This document shows positions 1 to 9,035 of a stretch of DNA of 64,000 nt, piece by piece; position 1 is the stretch's first letter; every line of letters starts with the position of its first letter. Origin of the DNA: Gimesia aquarii (GTDB lineage: Bacteria; Planctomycetota; Planctomycetia; Planctomycetales; Planctomycetaceae); NCBI RefSeq assembly GCF_007748175.1, contig NZ_CP037422.1:2811231-2875230 (forward strand). The letters are read 5' to 3'. The notes under the pieces are model-generated. The model worked only from the letters and a program-made list of their open reading frames with translations. It was not told the origin of the DNA and did no database searches. The translations under genes and the position numbers were made by a program.

Positions 1-913
1 ATTGTGCTCTTTCTGCCGCTTCAACCATTTCTTTATAGGTGAGCCCTCCTGTCTTGCGACTGAGTTCCTCATCACACTTCCAGCTTGTTCCCGACTGTAC
101 CAGCGCATATTTTTTAATGAGTCGCAGATTACGTATTTTTTGATAACGGCGATTCTCTTCCAGGACACGCAATAAAAGTGGTTCATATTGAGGTGCCCAG
201 GCATCAGGAAAGTCTGCTGCCAACATGCCCCGCGGCTGCCCCACACGCATGTAATGTAACTGTACCGGTTCAATCGGTGTCTCCGCTAGATCGGTCAGGA
301 GATTGGACCAGTCAAGGCGTAGTTCTTTACGTCCGACTTCATGAAATGTCACCAGATCCTGAATCGGGCGATTGGCTGGTGTGTACTTTCCTCCCAACAT
401 ATCAAGCGTAATACCAGACCGGACTGATTTGATCAGACTGTCTCCTACAATATGGGCCAGCCAGCCAAACAAATAAGCCAATTTACGTTCGCCAGGACCA
501 TACAGGTCTTTGGCATCCTGAAAGACCATTGCTGCATAGTCAGGCAAATGATCCCAGGGAACCGTGTTTTTTCGCTCTGCTGGCGTCCAACCAAACACTA
601 GATGTACACGGCCATAAAACAGACGATGAATCGCACGGGGACGATACTCCCGGGCTTCAAATTTTAACGACCACGGTTTGACCTCACCACCTGTCAACGG
701 ACTTTGGTTCAAAGGCGCGGTTCCAAAGCCGACCTCCTGTCCGGTATCAATACAAACCGCTTCCGGCATAATTTGAATATCACAACCCAAATATGAACCA
801 GCAAGGTAACTGGCATAGTTCCTGTAAATGACAGGTACAATCGGCAACTTCTTTTGAGTTGCCGCTTTGCCTGCCAGGATCGCATACATTGTATGGCCAA
901 TAATTCCACTCAT
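1..913 (-). CDS. zinc-dependent phospholipase C-like protein (3' end outside window)
   Basis: The minus strand is open from an ATG at 911-913 to the left edge (304 codons) with no stop, so the C-terminus lies outside the window. The product begins MSGIIGHTMYAILAGKA and later has AGSYLGCDIQ and FGWLAHIVGDSLIKS. This layout (early His, an Asp in the middle, a later HxxxD helix) resembles the bacterial zinc-dependent phospholipase C/S1-P1-like fold, whose members use His and Asp residues to bind Zn. There is no obvious signal peptide, which is unusual for secreted phospholipases. The assignment rests on motif spacing only; a generic metal-dependent hydrolase of unknown substrate is equally possible. 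The reading frame itself is well supported by codon use and length. Confidence 0.6.
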   Translation of the reverse strand, partial: MSGIIGHTMYAILAGKAATQKKLPIVPVIYRNYASYLAGSYLGCDIQIMPEAVCIDTGQEVGFGTAPLNQSPLTGGEVKPWSLKFEAREYRPRAIHRLFYGRVHLVFGWTPAERKNTVPWDHLPDYAAMVFQDAKDLYGPGERKLAYLFGWLAHIVGDSLIKSVRSGITLDMLGGKYTPANRPIQDLVTFHEVGRKELRLDWSNLLTDLAETPIEPVQLHYMRVGQPRGMLAADFPDAWAPQYEPLLLRVLEENRRYQKIRNLRLIKKYALVQSGTSWKCDEELSRKTGGLTYKEMVEAAERAQ

Positions 914-1070
914 AAAATCATTTCTAATACCAAACTGGAAAAAACGGACCACATCCAGAGACTTTATTCGAATTCATGATACAGTTATGGAATAAGAATG
1001 ATATCAAAATTTTCATCAATTCTATCTAAAACCACCTTATCTTTTCATAGTCAGATTGAATGACCATTGA

Positions 1071-1187
1071 AAACGATATGCTATAAAATTATCAGATGAA
1101 ACGCTCTCTGAATTGATTGCATCCTTAGAAAGTTTGAGTAAACTCAAACAGACAGCACTTGCTGATCCGCCATTAATTAAAGACTGA
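1071..1187 (+). pseudogene. possible 3' relic of a decayed gene
   Basis: A 38-codon frame lies between a TGA at 1068-1070 and a TGA at 1185-1187. It reads like a real amphipathic protein tail (LSDETLSELIASLESLSKL, ending ADPPLIKD) but has no ATG/GTG start and no Shine-Dalgarno sequence. It sits in the otherwise empty 370-bp gap between the phospholipase-like and phosphoesterase genes. I read it as the last codons of a gene that has been deleted; chance is not excluded. Confidence 0.3.
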
Positions 1188-1282
1188 GAATCAAACTGTA
1201 CGATTAGCAAAAGCGTGATACACGCTTGCCTATCCCAAGTCTACTAGTCACTATGACCGCCTTCACCTGGAAATAAACAGAG

Positions 1283-2332
1283 ATGAAATTCTTAAAGAGA
1301 TTCGCTACGATCCTCGCCATTACAGCATTTGTCCTTCCCGTTTACGCAGAGCAACTCCCCCCTGCAAAAGAAGGAACGTTCAGCATTGCCATCATCCCAG
1401 ATACACAACATTACACAGGCAAAGGAACTGGGCGTAAAACTCAAACTCAGTCTCCCACAGCCAATCCGTTTTTTGAATCAATCACAGACTGCATTATCAA
1501 AGAAAAAGATCGACAACGCATCGTTTTTGTCAGTCATGTCGGTGACATTGTCGATATCAACAATGACGAACAATGGGCGGTTGCCTGGAAATGTATGAAT
1601 AAGTTACATGGCAAGGTTCCCTATGGAATCAGTGTGGGCAATCATGACATGATCACAAAAAACGGCGATTCTTCTCTGTTTCAAAAATACTTTCCCAAAT
1701 CGCGTTTCACTCAGTTCGACTGGTACGGTGGTTGTTATGAACCCCTCATGGGGGAAACCAAAATTTCGGGTAATAATGCCAACAGCTTTCAATTGTTTTC
1801 TGTTTCCGGCATGGATTTCATTATAGTCCATCTGGAATGTAACGCACCCGATCCCGTACTGGCCTGGGTAGACCAGATTTTGGAACAAAACTCCAACCGA
1901 AGAGCCATGATCACCACCCATATGGACCTGGGACCACTCAATCGCCCTCAAAATTCACGCGATTATTTTGATGCTCCCAAAGGACGCATGAAATGGAAAA
2001 AATGTCATGGTGCCCAGGGCAATACATCTCAACAAATGTGGGAGAAGTGTTTTCGGAAACACAAAAATCTCTTCCTCATCTGCTGTGGCGACCAAAGTCG
2101 CACTCAAGCTCTACATCAGACTGTGAAAGGTGCACAGGATAACCCGGTCCATGAACTTCTTTCAGATTACGGAGTCCATGGCTTTCGGCTGATGAGATTT
2201 ATTCCCGATCAAAACCGGATTGAAGTCCGTACCTGGAATCCCGTCACTCAAAAGTTATGCGAGAAAACCAAAATTGTTCCGAACCGTGATCGACACCAAT
2301 TTACATTGGAATATTCAATGACGTCGAACTAA
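1283..2332 (+). CDS. secreted calcineurin-like metallophosphoesterase
   Basis: This 349-residue protein has a Sec-type signal peptide (MKFLKRFATILAITAFVLPVYA, cleavage near residue 22), so it probably acts in the periplasm or outside the cell. The metallophosphoesterase motifs are in order: IIPDTQHYTG (DxH, about residues 37-46), SHVGDIVD (GDxxD), SVGNHDM (GNHD) and a later MITTHMDLG His motif. These bind a di-metal centre that hydrolyses phosphomono- or diesters; the substrate cannot be read from sequence. It stands alone, convergent with the haem-protein gene 30 bp downstream. The start is an ATG with a weak purine-rich stretch (AGAG) ahead of it. Confidence 0.85.
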   Translation: MKFLKRFATILAITAFVLPVYAEQLPPAKEGTFSIAIIPDTQHYTGKGTGRKTQTQSPTANPFFESITDCIIKEKDRQRIVFVSHVGDIVDINNDEQWAVAWKCMNKLHGKVPYGISVGNHDMITKNGDSSLFQKYFPKSRFTQFDWYGGCYEPLMGETKISGNNANSFQLFSVSGMDFIIVHLECNAPDPVLAWVDQILEQNSNRRAMITTHMDLGPLNRPQNSRDYFDAPKGRMKWKKCHGAQGNTSQQMWEKCFRKHKNLFLICCGDQSRTQALHQTVKGAQDNPVHELLSDYGVHGFRLMRFIPDQNRIEVRTWNPVTQKLCEKTKIVPNRDRHQFTLEYSMTSN

Positions 2333-2362
2333 GGTCAAGTCAACTCCTCGACTACATTATTG

Positions 2363-2938
2363 TTATTTCTGAACCGGAAGTGAGATAATCAGACCCGCAA
2401 AACGGGTAGCAGAACTGCGGCGGTTGGGCATGTGGCATTTGAGGCACTGGGAAGGCAGGCAGATCACTCCTGCATGGTGATAGGTTCCTTTTTCAACTTG
2501 TTCGAATTCTTTTTTACCAGAGGAAAGTACATCAGCTGCCCGTTTTTCAAACTCGGTTTTGGGTTCGTGATCAATATTCATTGCTTCGGCATTGACTGAA
2601 ATCCAGCGAAACTGGATCTTCCGCTTACGTTGCATTTCCTCAAACACGTCATCCAATACGCTGGAAGGAATCGGTAGCTTTTCATCTTCACGGTAATATT
2701 TGCGATGTACAATCAAAAGTGTCGAATGCAGGGCTTCGTGCAAGAGCCGCGCCTGCTCTCGCGCCTCTTTTAAGGTCGTCAGTTTCTGCTCACCGTTTTG
2801 CTTGTGAGGTGAAGCAGTTTTCTCAACACAGATTTTTTCTTTTGTCGCTTTTTCAGCAGCAAATCCAACTATCGAAAAGCCCCCTGCAATCACCCCTACC
2901 AGTAGTAGAAATCGCAATGGACTGAAATTTAACTTCAT
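2363..2938 (-). CDS. Tll0287-like (DUF3365) periplasmic haem-binding sensor-type protein
   Basis: The 191-residue product has an N-terminal signal peptide (hydrophobic run FLLLVGVIAGGFSIVGFA) and a body typical of the Tll0287-like/DUF3365 family: helix ARLLHEALHSTLLIVHRKYY, the conserved NIDHEP segment, FEKRAADVL and a C-terminal CLKCH at residues 165-169. CxxCH is a covalent c-type haem site. The family occurs as stand-alone periplasmic proteins and as sensor modules of kinases, so a redox or gas-sensing role is plausible. No kinase partner is adjacent in the same direction. An 18-bp palindrome lies about 36 bp upstream of the start codon and may control it. Confidence 0.8.
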   Translation of the reverse strand: MKLNFSPLRFLLLVGVIAGGFSIVGFAAEKATKEKICVEKTASPHKQNGEQKLTTLKEAREQARLLHEALHSTLLIVHRKYYREDEKLPIPSSVLDDVFEEMQRKRKIQFRWISVNAEAMNIDHEPKTEFEKRAADVLSSGKKEFEQVEKGTYHHAGVICLPSQCLKCHMPNRRSSATRFAGLIISLPVQK

Positions 2939-2973
2939 GGATGCCTACTCTCCTGTTGATCTTTCAGACAATT

Positions 2974-2991
2974 TTGGATATTTTTATCCAA
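2974..2991. promoter_or_regulatory. candidate operator: 7-bp inverted repeat
   Basis: Perfect arms TTGGATA and TATCCAA are separated by four T residues. The palindrome sits 36 bp upstream of the minus-strand haem-protein start, where an operator or 5' UTR hairpin would be expected. The rest of the 310-bp gap up to the kinase gene shows a TATAAT hexamer at 3205-3210 but no well-spaced -35, and nothing else recognisable. Confidence 0.3.
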
Positions 2992-3248
2992 TATAGAGAT
3001 TATAAAAGTCCTTTGTCAAGAAAAACCTGTGAGGCCGTTTCAAGTTGAGTGGAGAAAGATTCAAATCGGAAAGTAAATGATAACGTTTCTCGACCATGTA
3101 AACCGCATCTACTACAGAAATTGTCTTTTAATAACAAACAGTTCCTAATCTGCTCTCGTTCATTCTCGATTTTGAAATAGCTACCATCGCTCTATGTTTA
3201 TGTATATAATAGCTGTAATATAAAAACCATTTCTCGCGCTTATGTGTT

Positions 3249-4955
3249 ATGTCTAAACCTCACGATATCAATTCTTTTCTCGAGTTATTAAGGAAGAGTA
3301 AGCTTCTCTCAGAGGATGAAGTTCGCGCTGCCATTGACGAATTGAGGCTGGAAAGCTTTGCTACTCCCAAAGAAGCAGCTCAAAAACTGGTGACCGAGAA
3401 CGTATTGACCCGCTATCAAGGTGAGCGTCTGCTTTCAGGACGGACCCGTGGCTTTTTTATTCATAACTATAAAGTCTTGGAAATCCTCGGATTCGGGGGA
3501 ATGGGTAGCCTGTATTTAGCTGAAGATGTGGAAACGTCAGTGCCAGTCGCATTGAAAGTGCTGAATGAAAAATGTCGCAACGATACGGGAATGCTCACTC
3601 GGCTGAAACTCGAAGCCACTGCCGGTAAACGTTTACAACATCCGCATGTGGTACATACAATTGATTTTGATGATACGGGCGCCATCTGTTACATCGCGAT
3701 GGAGTTTATCAAAGGAATCAGCTTGCTTGAGTTGGTTTTACTCAAACAGAGATCGCTGCCAACTCCGCAGGTTTGTGATGTCATCTATCAAGCGGCATTG
3801 GGCCTTGAAAACGCTCATCAGGCAGGGATTGTGCATCGCGATCTGAAACCGGAAAATTTGATTATCGACGCGGAAGGATTCGTAAAAGTTCTGGATTTTG
3901 GTCTGGCTCTTCTGAAGGATAACCCCGAGGCAGAGTTCTCGCTGGCGATGATCTTTGGACATGGCTGCGTAGGCACACCCGATTATATCGCGCCCGAACA
4001 ATCCAGAGACGGGCAGTCTGTAGATGCCCGCGCTGATGTCTACGGTCTTGGCAGTACGATGTATTTTCTGCTGACTGGAAAACTTCCGTTCCCTAAAGGA
4101 ACCGCTTCTCAGAAGATTCAAGGACATCGTGAGCAATCACCGAGGTCAATTGCTGAAATCGCACCGAAAGTTCCAAAGGAAGTTGTCGCGATTGTAGAAA
4201 AAATGATGGCGAAAAAGCCAGATGACCGTTTTCAATCGATGGCTGAATTAGCTGCCGCATTAAAACCATTTGCCAAACGAAAACCAGTCGAGTTTCGGTT
4301 TAACAAAGTTGTCTCACAGCGCGTGCGTGAAGCGAAAGCGCGAAATGCAATCGCTCAGTCGAGTATTGCCAGTCCCCAACTTTCCTCGCAAATTGCAACA
4401 GCCAGTCGTGTTGCTGAACAGGCACACGAAAAAACGGTGGGGCTCGAACGCATGAGGGGTGGCGATTCAGAATTCTCGAAGAGTGGACTGCTACGTCAAG
4501 CGATGCCGATCACATCCACAGACTTGATGGCGCAACAAACCACTGCAGCTATGAATGATCAGATTGATACAGCAGAACTCGTTTCCCTCGATGACCAACA
4601 GCGCTTCACCCTTGCCCAGAAACGGCTCGTGCTAGGACGGAATGCGAACTGTGACATTCACCTGGATCGTCCCGGCGTTTCGGGGGAACATTGTGAATTC
4701 CGCTTTGAGAACAGTAATTGGGTTGTGACGGACTTAAACAGCAAAAACGGGATTGAAGTCGGAGGCTCTCGGGTTCAGGAACAAATCCTATTTCCCGGTG
4801 ATACGCTCACGATTGCTGCTACATACTACTTCGAATTCGCGGATCCCAATCAAAGTCCCTCCAATGGCAAACACAAAAACATGCTCATCGCTGCTTCTGT
4901 CCTGGCAGGTGTTTGCCTGATTGGTGGGATCGGCTATTGGCTGCTGTCGAAGTAA
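3249..4955 (+). CDS. membrane-anchored Ser/Thr protein kinase with C-terminal FHA domain
   Basis: 568 residues. Residues 1-70 form a helical leader often seen in planctomycete kinases (ending LTRYQGERLLSGR). The Hanks-type kinase domain follows: glycine loop GFGGMGSLYLAED (81-93), VALKVL with Lys103, catalytic HRDLKPEN (Asp198), DFG at 216-218 and APE near 248-250. All key residues are present, so it should be active. After a low-complexity linker comes an FHA domain (LVLGRNANCDIHL, SGEHCEF, LNSKNGIEV) for binding phosphothreonine, then one transmembrane helix near residues 545-566. Having FHA and kinase on one chain suggests autophosphorylation-dependent assembly. With only one C-terminal helix, both domains should face the cytoplasm as a tail-anchored protein. 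It is monocistronic. Confidence 0.92.
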   Translation: MSKPHDINSFLELLRKSKLLSEDEVRAAIDELRLESFATPKEAAQKLVTENVLTRYQGERLLSGRTRGFFIHNYKVLEILGFGGMGSLYLAEDVETSVPVALKVLNEKCRNDTGMLTRLKLEATAGKRLQHPHVVHTIDFDDTGAICYIAMEFIKGISLLELVLLKQRSLPTPQVCDVIYQAALGLENAHQAGIVHRDLKPENLIIDAEGFVKVLDFGLALLKDNPEAEFSLAMIFGHGCVGTPDYIAPEQSRDGQSVDARADVYGLGSTMYFLLTGKLPFPKGTASQKIQGHREQSPRSIAEIAPKVPKEVVAIVEKMMAKKPDDRFQSMAELAAALKPFAKRKPVEFRFNKVVSQRVREAKARNAIAQSSIASPQLSSQIATASRVAEQAHEKTVGLERMRGGDSEFSKSGLLRQAMPITSTDLMAQQTTAAMNDQIDTAELVSLDDQQRFTLAQKRLVLGRNANCDIHLDRPGVSGEHCEFRFENSNWVVTDLNSKNGIEVGGSRVQEQILFPGDTLTIAATYYFEFADPNQSPSNGKHKNMLIAASVLAGVCLIGGIGYWLLSK

Positions 4956-4990
4956 TTTCCCTGGAAAGTATTGAATCGATGCCGAGAAAT

Positions 4991-5839
4991 TTATTTCGAT
5001 GTTAAACTAGCCGCTATCTGTTTTGCCACCTGCTTACCTAACATATCGTATCCTTTGCTGTTAAAATGGACGTCCTTGGGATTCTGCGTCTCAGATAAAT
5101 GAGGAGTGATAAAGGTAAACAAATCGTCAATCTCAACACCCTGTTTTTTCATCACACGCGCTGCGATCGCGTTCTTTTCTTCGAGTGCAATTTTCATCGC
5201 TGGCCCCTCTTTCCAATCAGCGGGAATCGGTGTACTGCTGGCCCAGATCAATTTGGCTCCTGTTTTCTGTAAACGTTCTACAATTGTTTCCAGACGTGAT
5301 TCATAATCAGCCGGTGGTGTGCGTCGATCGTGAATACCGAAGTTGAAGTGAATCACATCCCAATTCCCCTTGCCAAGCCAGACATCGAGTTTTTTCAAGC
5401 CTGTTGCCGTCGGTCCACAATTGGCCGGTGCGCGATGCACGTTTGCTTTGCCTGCAAGTGCTTTTCGTGCGGCCAACGTGTAACCTCGTGAAACAGAATC
5501 GCCAATCAATAAGATACAAGGGAGCTGGGGATCATCGGCAACATAATCCCAAGCGGTCACTCTTCCCGCTAGTTTTTGTTTTTTATAAATTGGCAGATAA
5601 AAGGAACCCAGATTCTCTTCCAGTACCGTTTCCCAGGCTTGCTGCTCAGGTGATAAAGTGATTTTCCAAGACGCAAATTTTTTGTTCAATTCGGCAGTTT
5701 GTTTTGCTTTTTTCGTAGCCGCTTCCCTGGCATTTGTCGGTTCTGATTTCTTGTCATTACCCCAAATTGGAGTTACGATGCAGCTAGTGCATATGCAAAA
5801 CAAAAGATATAACCGCAAATGCTGAATTTGTGTGGACAT
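4991..5839 (-). CDS. secreted SGNH/GDSL-type hydrolase
   Basis: Block I is ILLIGDSVSRGYT (nucleophile Ser in GDS), an Asn-containing NFGIHD forms the middle block, and DVHFNSKGYDML provides the catalytic Asp-x-x-His. This is the SGNH hydrolase fold, used for lipases, carbohydrate esterases and acyl hydrolases; the substrate is unknown. I chose the ATG at 5839 (MSTQIQHLRLYLLF) rather than an in-frame ATG at 5875 because AGGAAA lies about 8 nt upstream and the signal peptide is then N-terminal, ending near PIWG. The mature part starts with a Lys/Glu-rich helix. It is convergent with the kinase gene. Confidence 0.85.
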   Translation of the reverse strand: MSTQIQHLRLYLLFCICTSCIVTPIWGNDKKSEPTNAREAATKKAKQTAELNKKFASWKITLSPEQQAWETVLEENLGSFYLPIYKKQKLAGRVTAWDYVADDPQLPCILLIGDSVSRGYTLAARKALAGKANVHRAPANCGPTATGLKKLDVWLGKGNWDVIHFNFGIHDRRTPPADYESRLETIVERLQKTGAKLIWASSTPIPADWKEGPAMKIALEEKNAIAARVMKKQGVEIDDLFTFITPHLSETQNPKDVHFNSKGYDMLGKQVAKQIAASLTSK

Positions 5840-6027
5840 GAAGTGTTTCCTGAATTCAATCTTTATCATTAACAAGACGATTAATTACTCTTCATTTCAG
5901 AATACCGCGAGTGTCCAGTCGTAACAATCTCGGCTGCAAAATTCTTTTCAAACCGGTTCTATCAAGAATCGTGTCAACGGAATATTAATCAATAAAAGTC
6001 TGCTTCATCTTAATTGAGGATCTTATC

Positions 6028-6777
6028 GTGTCGCACAATTTTCGCTCGAAACTAAAACAAGGTGAACTACTGATATCACCAATGGTCACGCTATCTTGTC
6101 CAGAAACTGCAGAGATCCTGTCTGAAGCAGGCTATGACTGGTTATTTTTCGATGCTGAACATAGTACGTATGCCGCATCTGATTTGCAGACAATCATAGG
6201 ACGTGTGGCACATACCTTACCCTGTCTCGTCAGGCTCGCTGCACCAGATGAAGTGCTCATCAAAAAAGCCCTGGATCTCGGTGCAGCCGGGATCATTGCC
6301 CCTCAAGTGAATACTCCTGAATTAGCGGAAAAAATAGTTTCATACGCAAAGTACTCTCCTCAGGGAACTAGGGGTGTCGGACTGGGTCGTGCACACGGTT
6401 ATGGCTTTGCTTTCGATGACTATCTCAGTTCTGCTAATGACAATACAACTGTGGTTGTGCAGGCCGAACATATTGACGCAGTGAATAACATCGAACAGAT
6501 TGTAAATGTTTCTGGAGTCGACGCCGTTTTGATCGGTCCTTACGATCTCTCTGCCAGCCTCAAAAAAATCGGCGAGATCGATCACCCGGATGTGGTGAAT
6601 GCCATTCAGCATGTGACCGAAGTTTGCCAAAAACAAAACATGCCACTGGGGATTTTTGGAGTCACCGTAGATGCCATAAAGCCCTATATTGAAAAAGGGT
6701 TCACACTGATCACAGTCGGCGTTGATACAGTCATGTTAGGACAGGCAGCGCGAAAAATGCTGGGACAATTAAAGTAA
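6028..6777 (+). CDS. HpcH/HpaI family aldolase
   Basis: A 249-residue TIM-barrel class II aldolase of the HpcH/HpaI group, which splits 2-keto-3-deoxy sugar acids or 4-hydroxy-2-ketoacids to pyruvate plus an aldehyde using a divalent metal. Visible motifs are FDAEHSTYAASDL (catalytic His), LVRLAAP (Arg), VVVQAEHIDAV (metal-ligand Glu) and GPYDLSASL (metal-ligand Asp). The start is GTG at 6028 with TTGAGGA ahead of it. The GNAT gene follows after 13 bp, so the two are probably cotranscribed. A second, distinct member of the same family lies at 33010-33807. Confidence 0.88.
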   Translation: MSHNFRSKLKQGELLISPMVTLSCPETAEILSEAGYDWLFFDAEHSTYAASDLQTIIGRVAHTLPCLVRLAAPDEVLIKKALDLGAAGIIAPQVNTPELAEKIVSYAKYSPQGTRGVGLGRAHGYGFAFDDYLSSANDNTTVVVQAEHIDAVNNIEQIVNVSGVDAVLIGPYDLSASLKKIGEIDHPDVVNAIQHVTEVCQKQNMPLGIFGVTVDAIKPYIEKGFTLITVGVDTVMLGQAARKMLGQLK

Positions 6778-6790
6778 ATCGGAATGAATC

Positions 6791-7300
6791 ATGATTAAGA
6801 CACGCGATGCGAGTACAGCAGATCTTCCAGCGATCGTCGATATTTATAATCAATCGATTCCCGCCGGTACAGCAACGGCGGATACAAAACCCATCGAGGT
6901 CGCTGACCGCGTACAATGGTTTGAGCAATTCTCACCCCAAAAACGTCCGATCTGGGTCGCTGAGAATGAAGCAAGCCAAATCGTGGGCTGTATTTATCTG
7001 ACTTCTTTTTATGCCGGTCGTCCCGCGTATGACAAAACAGCAGAAGTCAGTCTTTATCTCGCCAACTCACACCAGAAACAGGGACTTGGTTCGTTTCTGT
7101 TACAAAAGATGATTGATGCCTGCCCTGACCTGGGAATCACAACACTGGTTGGCATGCATTTCGACCATAACGAAGGTACCAAGCACTTAAACAAAAAGTT
7201 CGGTTTTGAAGTTTGTGGCCACCTGCCCGAAATCGCTGAAGTCCACGGACAGAAACGCGGGCTATTGATTTCACTTCTGCGAATTCCACAAGTGGAATAA
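6791..7300 (+). CDS. GNAT family N-acetyltransferase (phosphinothricin-acetyltransferase-like)
   Basis: 169 residues spanning the GNAT fold: N-terminal RDASTADLPAIVDIYNQSI, a WF(E)QF segment typical of the PAT/MnaT subgroup, the acetyl-CoA binding stretch SHQKQGLGSFLLQKM (Q/R-x-x-G-x-G/A equivalent), and the NEGTKHLNKKFGFEVCGHL end that closes the fold. PAT-like enzymes acetylate small amines such as amino-acid analogues; the real substrate is not visible. It is 13 bp downstream of the aldolase gene on the same strand. Confidence 0.85.
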   Translation: MIKTRDASTADLPAIVDIYNQSIPAGTATADTKPIEVADRVQWFEQFSPQKRPIWVAENEASQIVGCIYLTSFYAGRPAYDKTAEVSLYLANSHQKQGLGSFLLQKMIDACPDLGITTLVGMHFDHNEGTKHLNKKFGFEVCGHLPEIAEVHGQKRGLLISLLRIPQVE

Positions 7301-7310
7301 AAGTGGGAAT

Positions 7311-7925
7311 TTACTCGCTCTCCTCTTTATTGGAATCACCTGGCTTGATTTCTATTTGGTCTTCACTTTTTGCTTTGGTTGTGACCAGTGGGTACGCTTT
7401 AAATGCGTCTGCTGCAAGTTCGAAGGCGCGGCCTGCTGCAGTAAGCACGAAACCACCATTCGTTGCGGAATCCTTCTCATAGGCAAGCAGATATTTATCA
7501 TTTTCCTGACCGGAGTTTGTTAAATATGCATCCCAGATCACAACGAGCTGCCCCTTTCGAACCATTTCCTGTATTGATGGCGGAATCTCAACAACAGAAA
7601 CGGAATCAGGAGGAACAATGCTTGTTTGCTTGGGTGGTGGCGGTGGATTGTTCATGAAATCGATTAATGCATCGAGGTTTGGTGGAGATTGTTCACGCAC
7701 TCGGTGAAATTCATGATAAGCCAGACCCAATATTTGTAACTCGCCTTTGAGAGCACTTTCGTTCTGATCTGGCTGACGAGTTTGCTCTAAATAAACTCCT
7801 ATGCATACAACAATCAGTAACACAATTACCAGTGCTCTGACCGTTAACGGCGTTCGACTTGAATTTGTTACTGGATCTGATTGAGGAGGAGTTTCTTCTA
7901 TTTCTTCATGTTCCTTCGAATTCAT
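7311..7925 (-). CDS. hypothetical single-pass membrane protein
   Basis: About 204 residues from ATG 7925, chosen because GAGGG lies a few bases upstream; ATG 7928 and a GTG at 7949 are alternatives. An acidic cytoplasmic stub is followed by one transmembrane helix (VRALVIVLLIVVCIGVYL) and an exported region with a helix resembling the start of planctomycete DUF1559-type proteins (LGLAYHEFHRVREQSPPNL), a proline run (NNPPPPPK) and an acidic tail. I do not recognise a catalytic motif. It is convergent with the GNAT gene and only 10 bp from it. Confidence 0.6.
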   Translation of the reverse strand: MNSKEHEEIEETPPQSDPVTNSSRTPLTVRALVIVLLIVVCIGVYLEQTRQPDQNESALKGELQILGLAYHEFHRVREQSPPNLDALIDFMNNPPPPPKQTSIVPPDSVSVVEIPPSIQEMVRKGQLVVIWDAYLTNSGQENDKYLLAYEKDSATNGGFVLTAAGRAFELAADAFKAYPLVTTKAKSEDQIEIKPGDSNKEESE

Positions 7926-8073
7926 CATGACCCTCAAAAACTTAATCACAGAATACAGCAGTTAAAGAATAACATTGTTATCAAACATAAATAAAACGAC
8001 TCAATTTACTCTACTCAGAAATCTGTCTGAATACAAGAATAGGAAAATAAAGCTTGAGTACATCTAGCGCAAA

Positions 8074-8985
8074 CTAACGGGAGCGTTGATTTTGCCAAAG
8101 ATTCCAGTAAGTTCGCATACGACGGGCAAATGCCTTTGGCTTTTCTGCATAGACACGGTCTGCGATTTCGAAAGCCGCGGATTGCAGTTCTTCTCGCTGC
8201 TGTTTGATCATTTTTAGAAGCAGATCGATATCAGTAGAAGTTTCAAGTACTCTTTCTTCATTTTGTACAAGTTGAGTCATGACTGCTAAATCATGGTCGT
8301 CTCCCAACAGATCGTTTAATCGATCCAACTCAACGATACGAGCTGAAATCACCGGTTGCCAGAAATCGACTATGAGCCTCATATGATAAAGATGATTTTT
8401 GCTTGCCTTGCGACAATCGTGTAACAGTTCATCATTCGGATGGCGATGGATTTTTTTTAAAGCTTTCGCGCCTTGTTGGTATGTTTGTTTCAAACCATGT
8501 GAGATGATTTTCTCCACCGCTCCTTCGATCTTCCAGTTTCCAACTGAGTCTCGAGCTTCTTCAAGTTGCTCCGACAGTTTTTCTAACTCTCGATCCAGAT
8601 CAATCCATTCTTCAACAATATTTTGCCTGCGGATTAGCAACTTCCTTTCGAACTCAGAGAACAACGCTTCATGTCCAGAATCACTAAAACGCTTACTTAG
8701 TTTTTTAAGCGATTCTAACATTGATTCCGCATCTCTCACACGAGACAGTCTGCGGCCAGCAGCACTATACCAGATATTGAGGCGGGAAAAGTCATCACCT
8801 AATCCTGAACAAACAAGGCGAATCAACCCACGCAGTTTCTTAAACTGTTTTCGAACCTCATGAATGGCTTGATGTCGGTCCCGTTTGGGGTTCTGTAACT
8901 CACAAATGGCCTGGCTTAGTTGCTCTTGTGCAATCCGTTGAACTCCACTCGCCAGAGATTCCTCTTGCTTGAATTGGTATCCCAT
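8074..8985 (-). CDS. CHAD domain protein
   Basis: 303 residues, all alpha and strongly charged, with the conserved His-containing helix AIHEVRKQFKKLRGLIRL near the N-terminus and a second HDCRKASKNHLYHMRL in the latter half. These two helices with conserved His and Lys/Arg residues define CHAD domains, which bind polyphosphate granules in several bacteria; many sit next to CYTH triphosphatases. No CYTH gene is present here. No signal peptide or transmembrane segment, so it is cytoplasmic. It is followed on the same strand (upstream) by an exporter gene, with 50 bp between them. Confidence 0.85.
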   Translation of the reverse strand: MGYQFKQEESLASGVQRIAQEQLSQAICELQNPKRDRHQAIHEVRKQFKKLRGLIRLVCSGLGDDFSRLNIWYSAAGRRLSRVRDAESMLESLKKLSKRFSDSGHEALFSEFERKLLIRRQNIVEEWIDLDRELEKLSEQLEEARDSVGNWKIEGAVEKIISHGLKQTYQQGAKALKKIHRHPNDELLHDCRKASKNHLYHMRLIVDFWQPVISARIVELDRLNDLLGDDHDLAVMTQLVQNEERVLETSTDIDLLLKMIKQQREELQSAAFEIADRVYAEKPKAFARRMRTYWNLWQNQRSR

Positions 8986-9035
8986 TACAAAATCCGCATT
9001 TTAAAATTATTAGGACAGAATCAATAGAAAAAATC

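Noticed and set aside
709..909. 66-codon minus-strand frame
   Set aside because: It lies inside the better-supported phospholipase-like frame that reads through to the window edge; codon use favours the latter.
3205..3210. TATAAT hexamer upstream of the kinase gene
   Set aside because: No -35 hexamer at 16-18 bp; the nearest TTGAAA is too far. Not enough for a promoter call.
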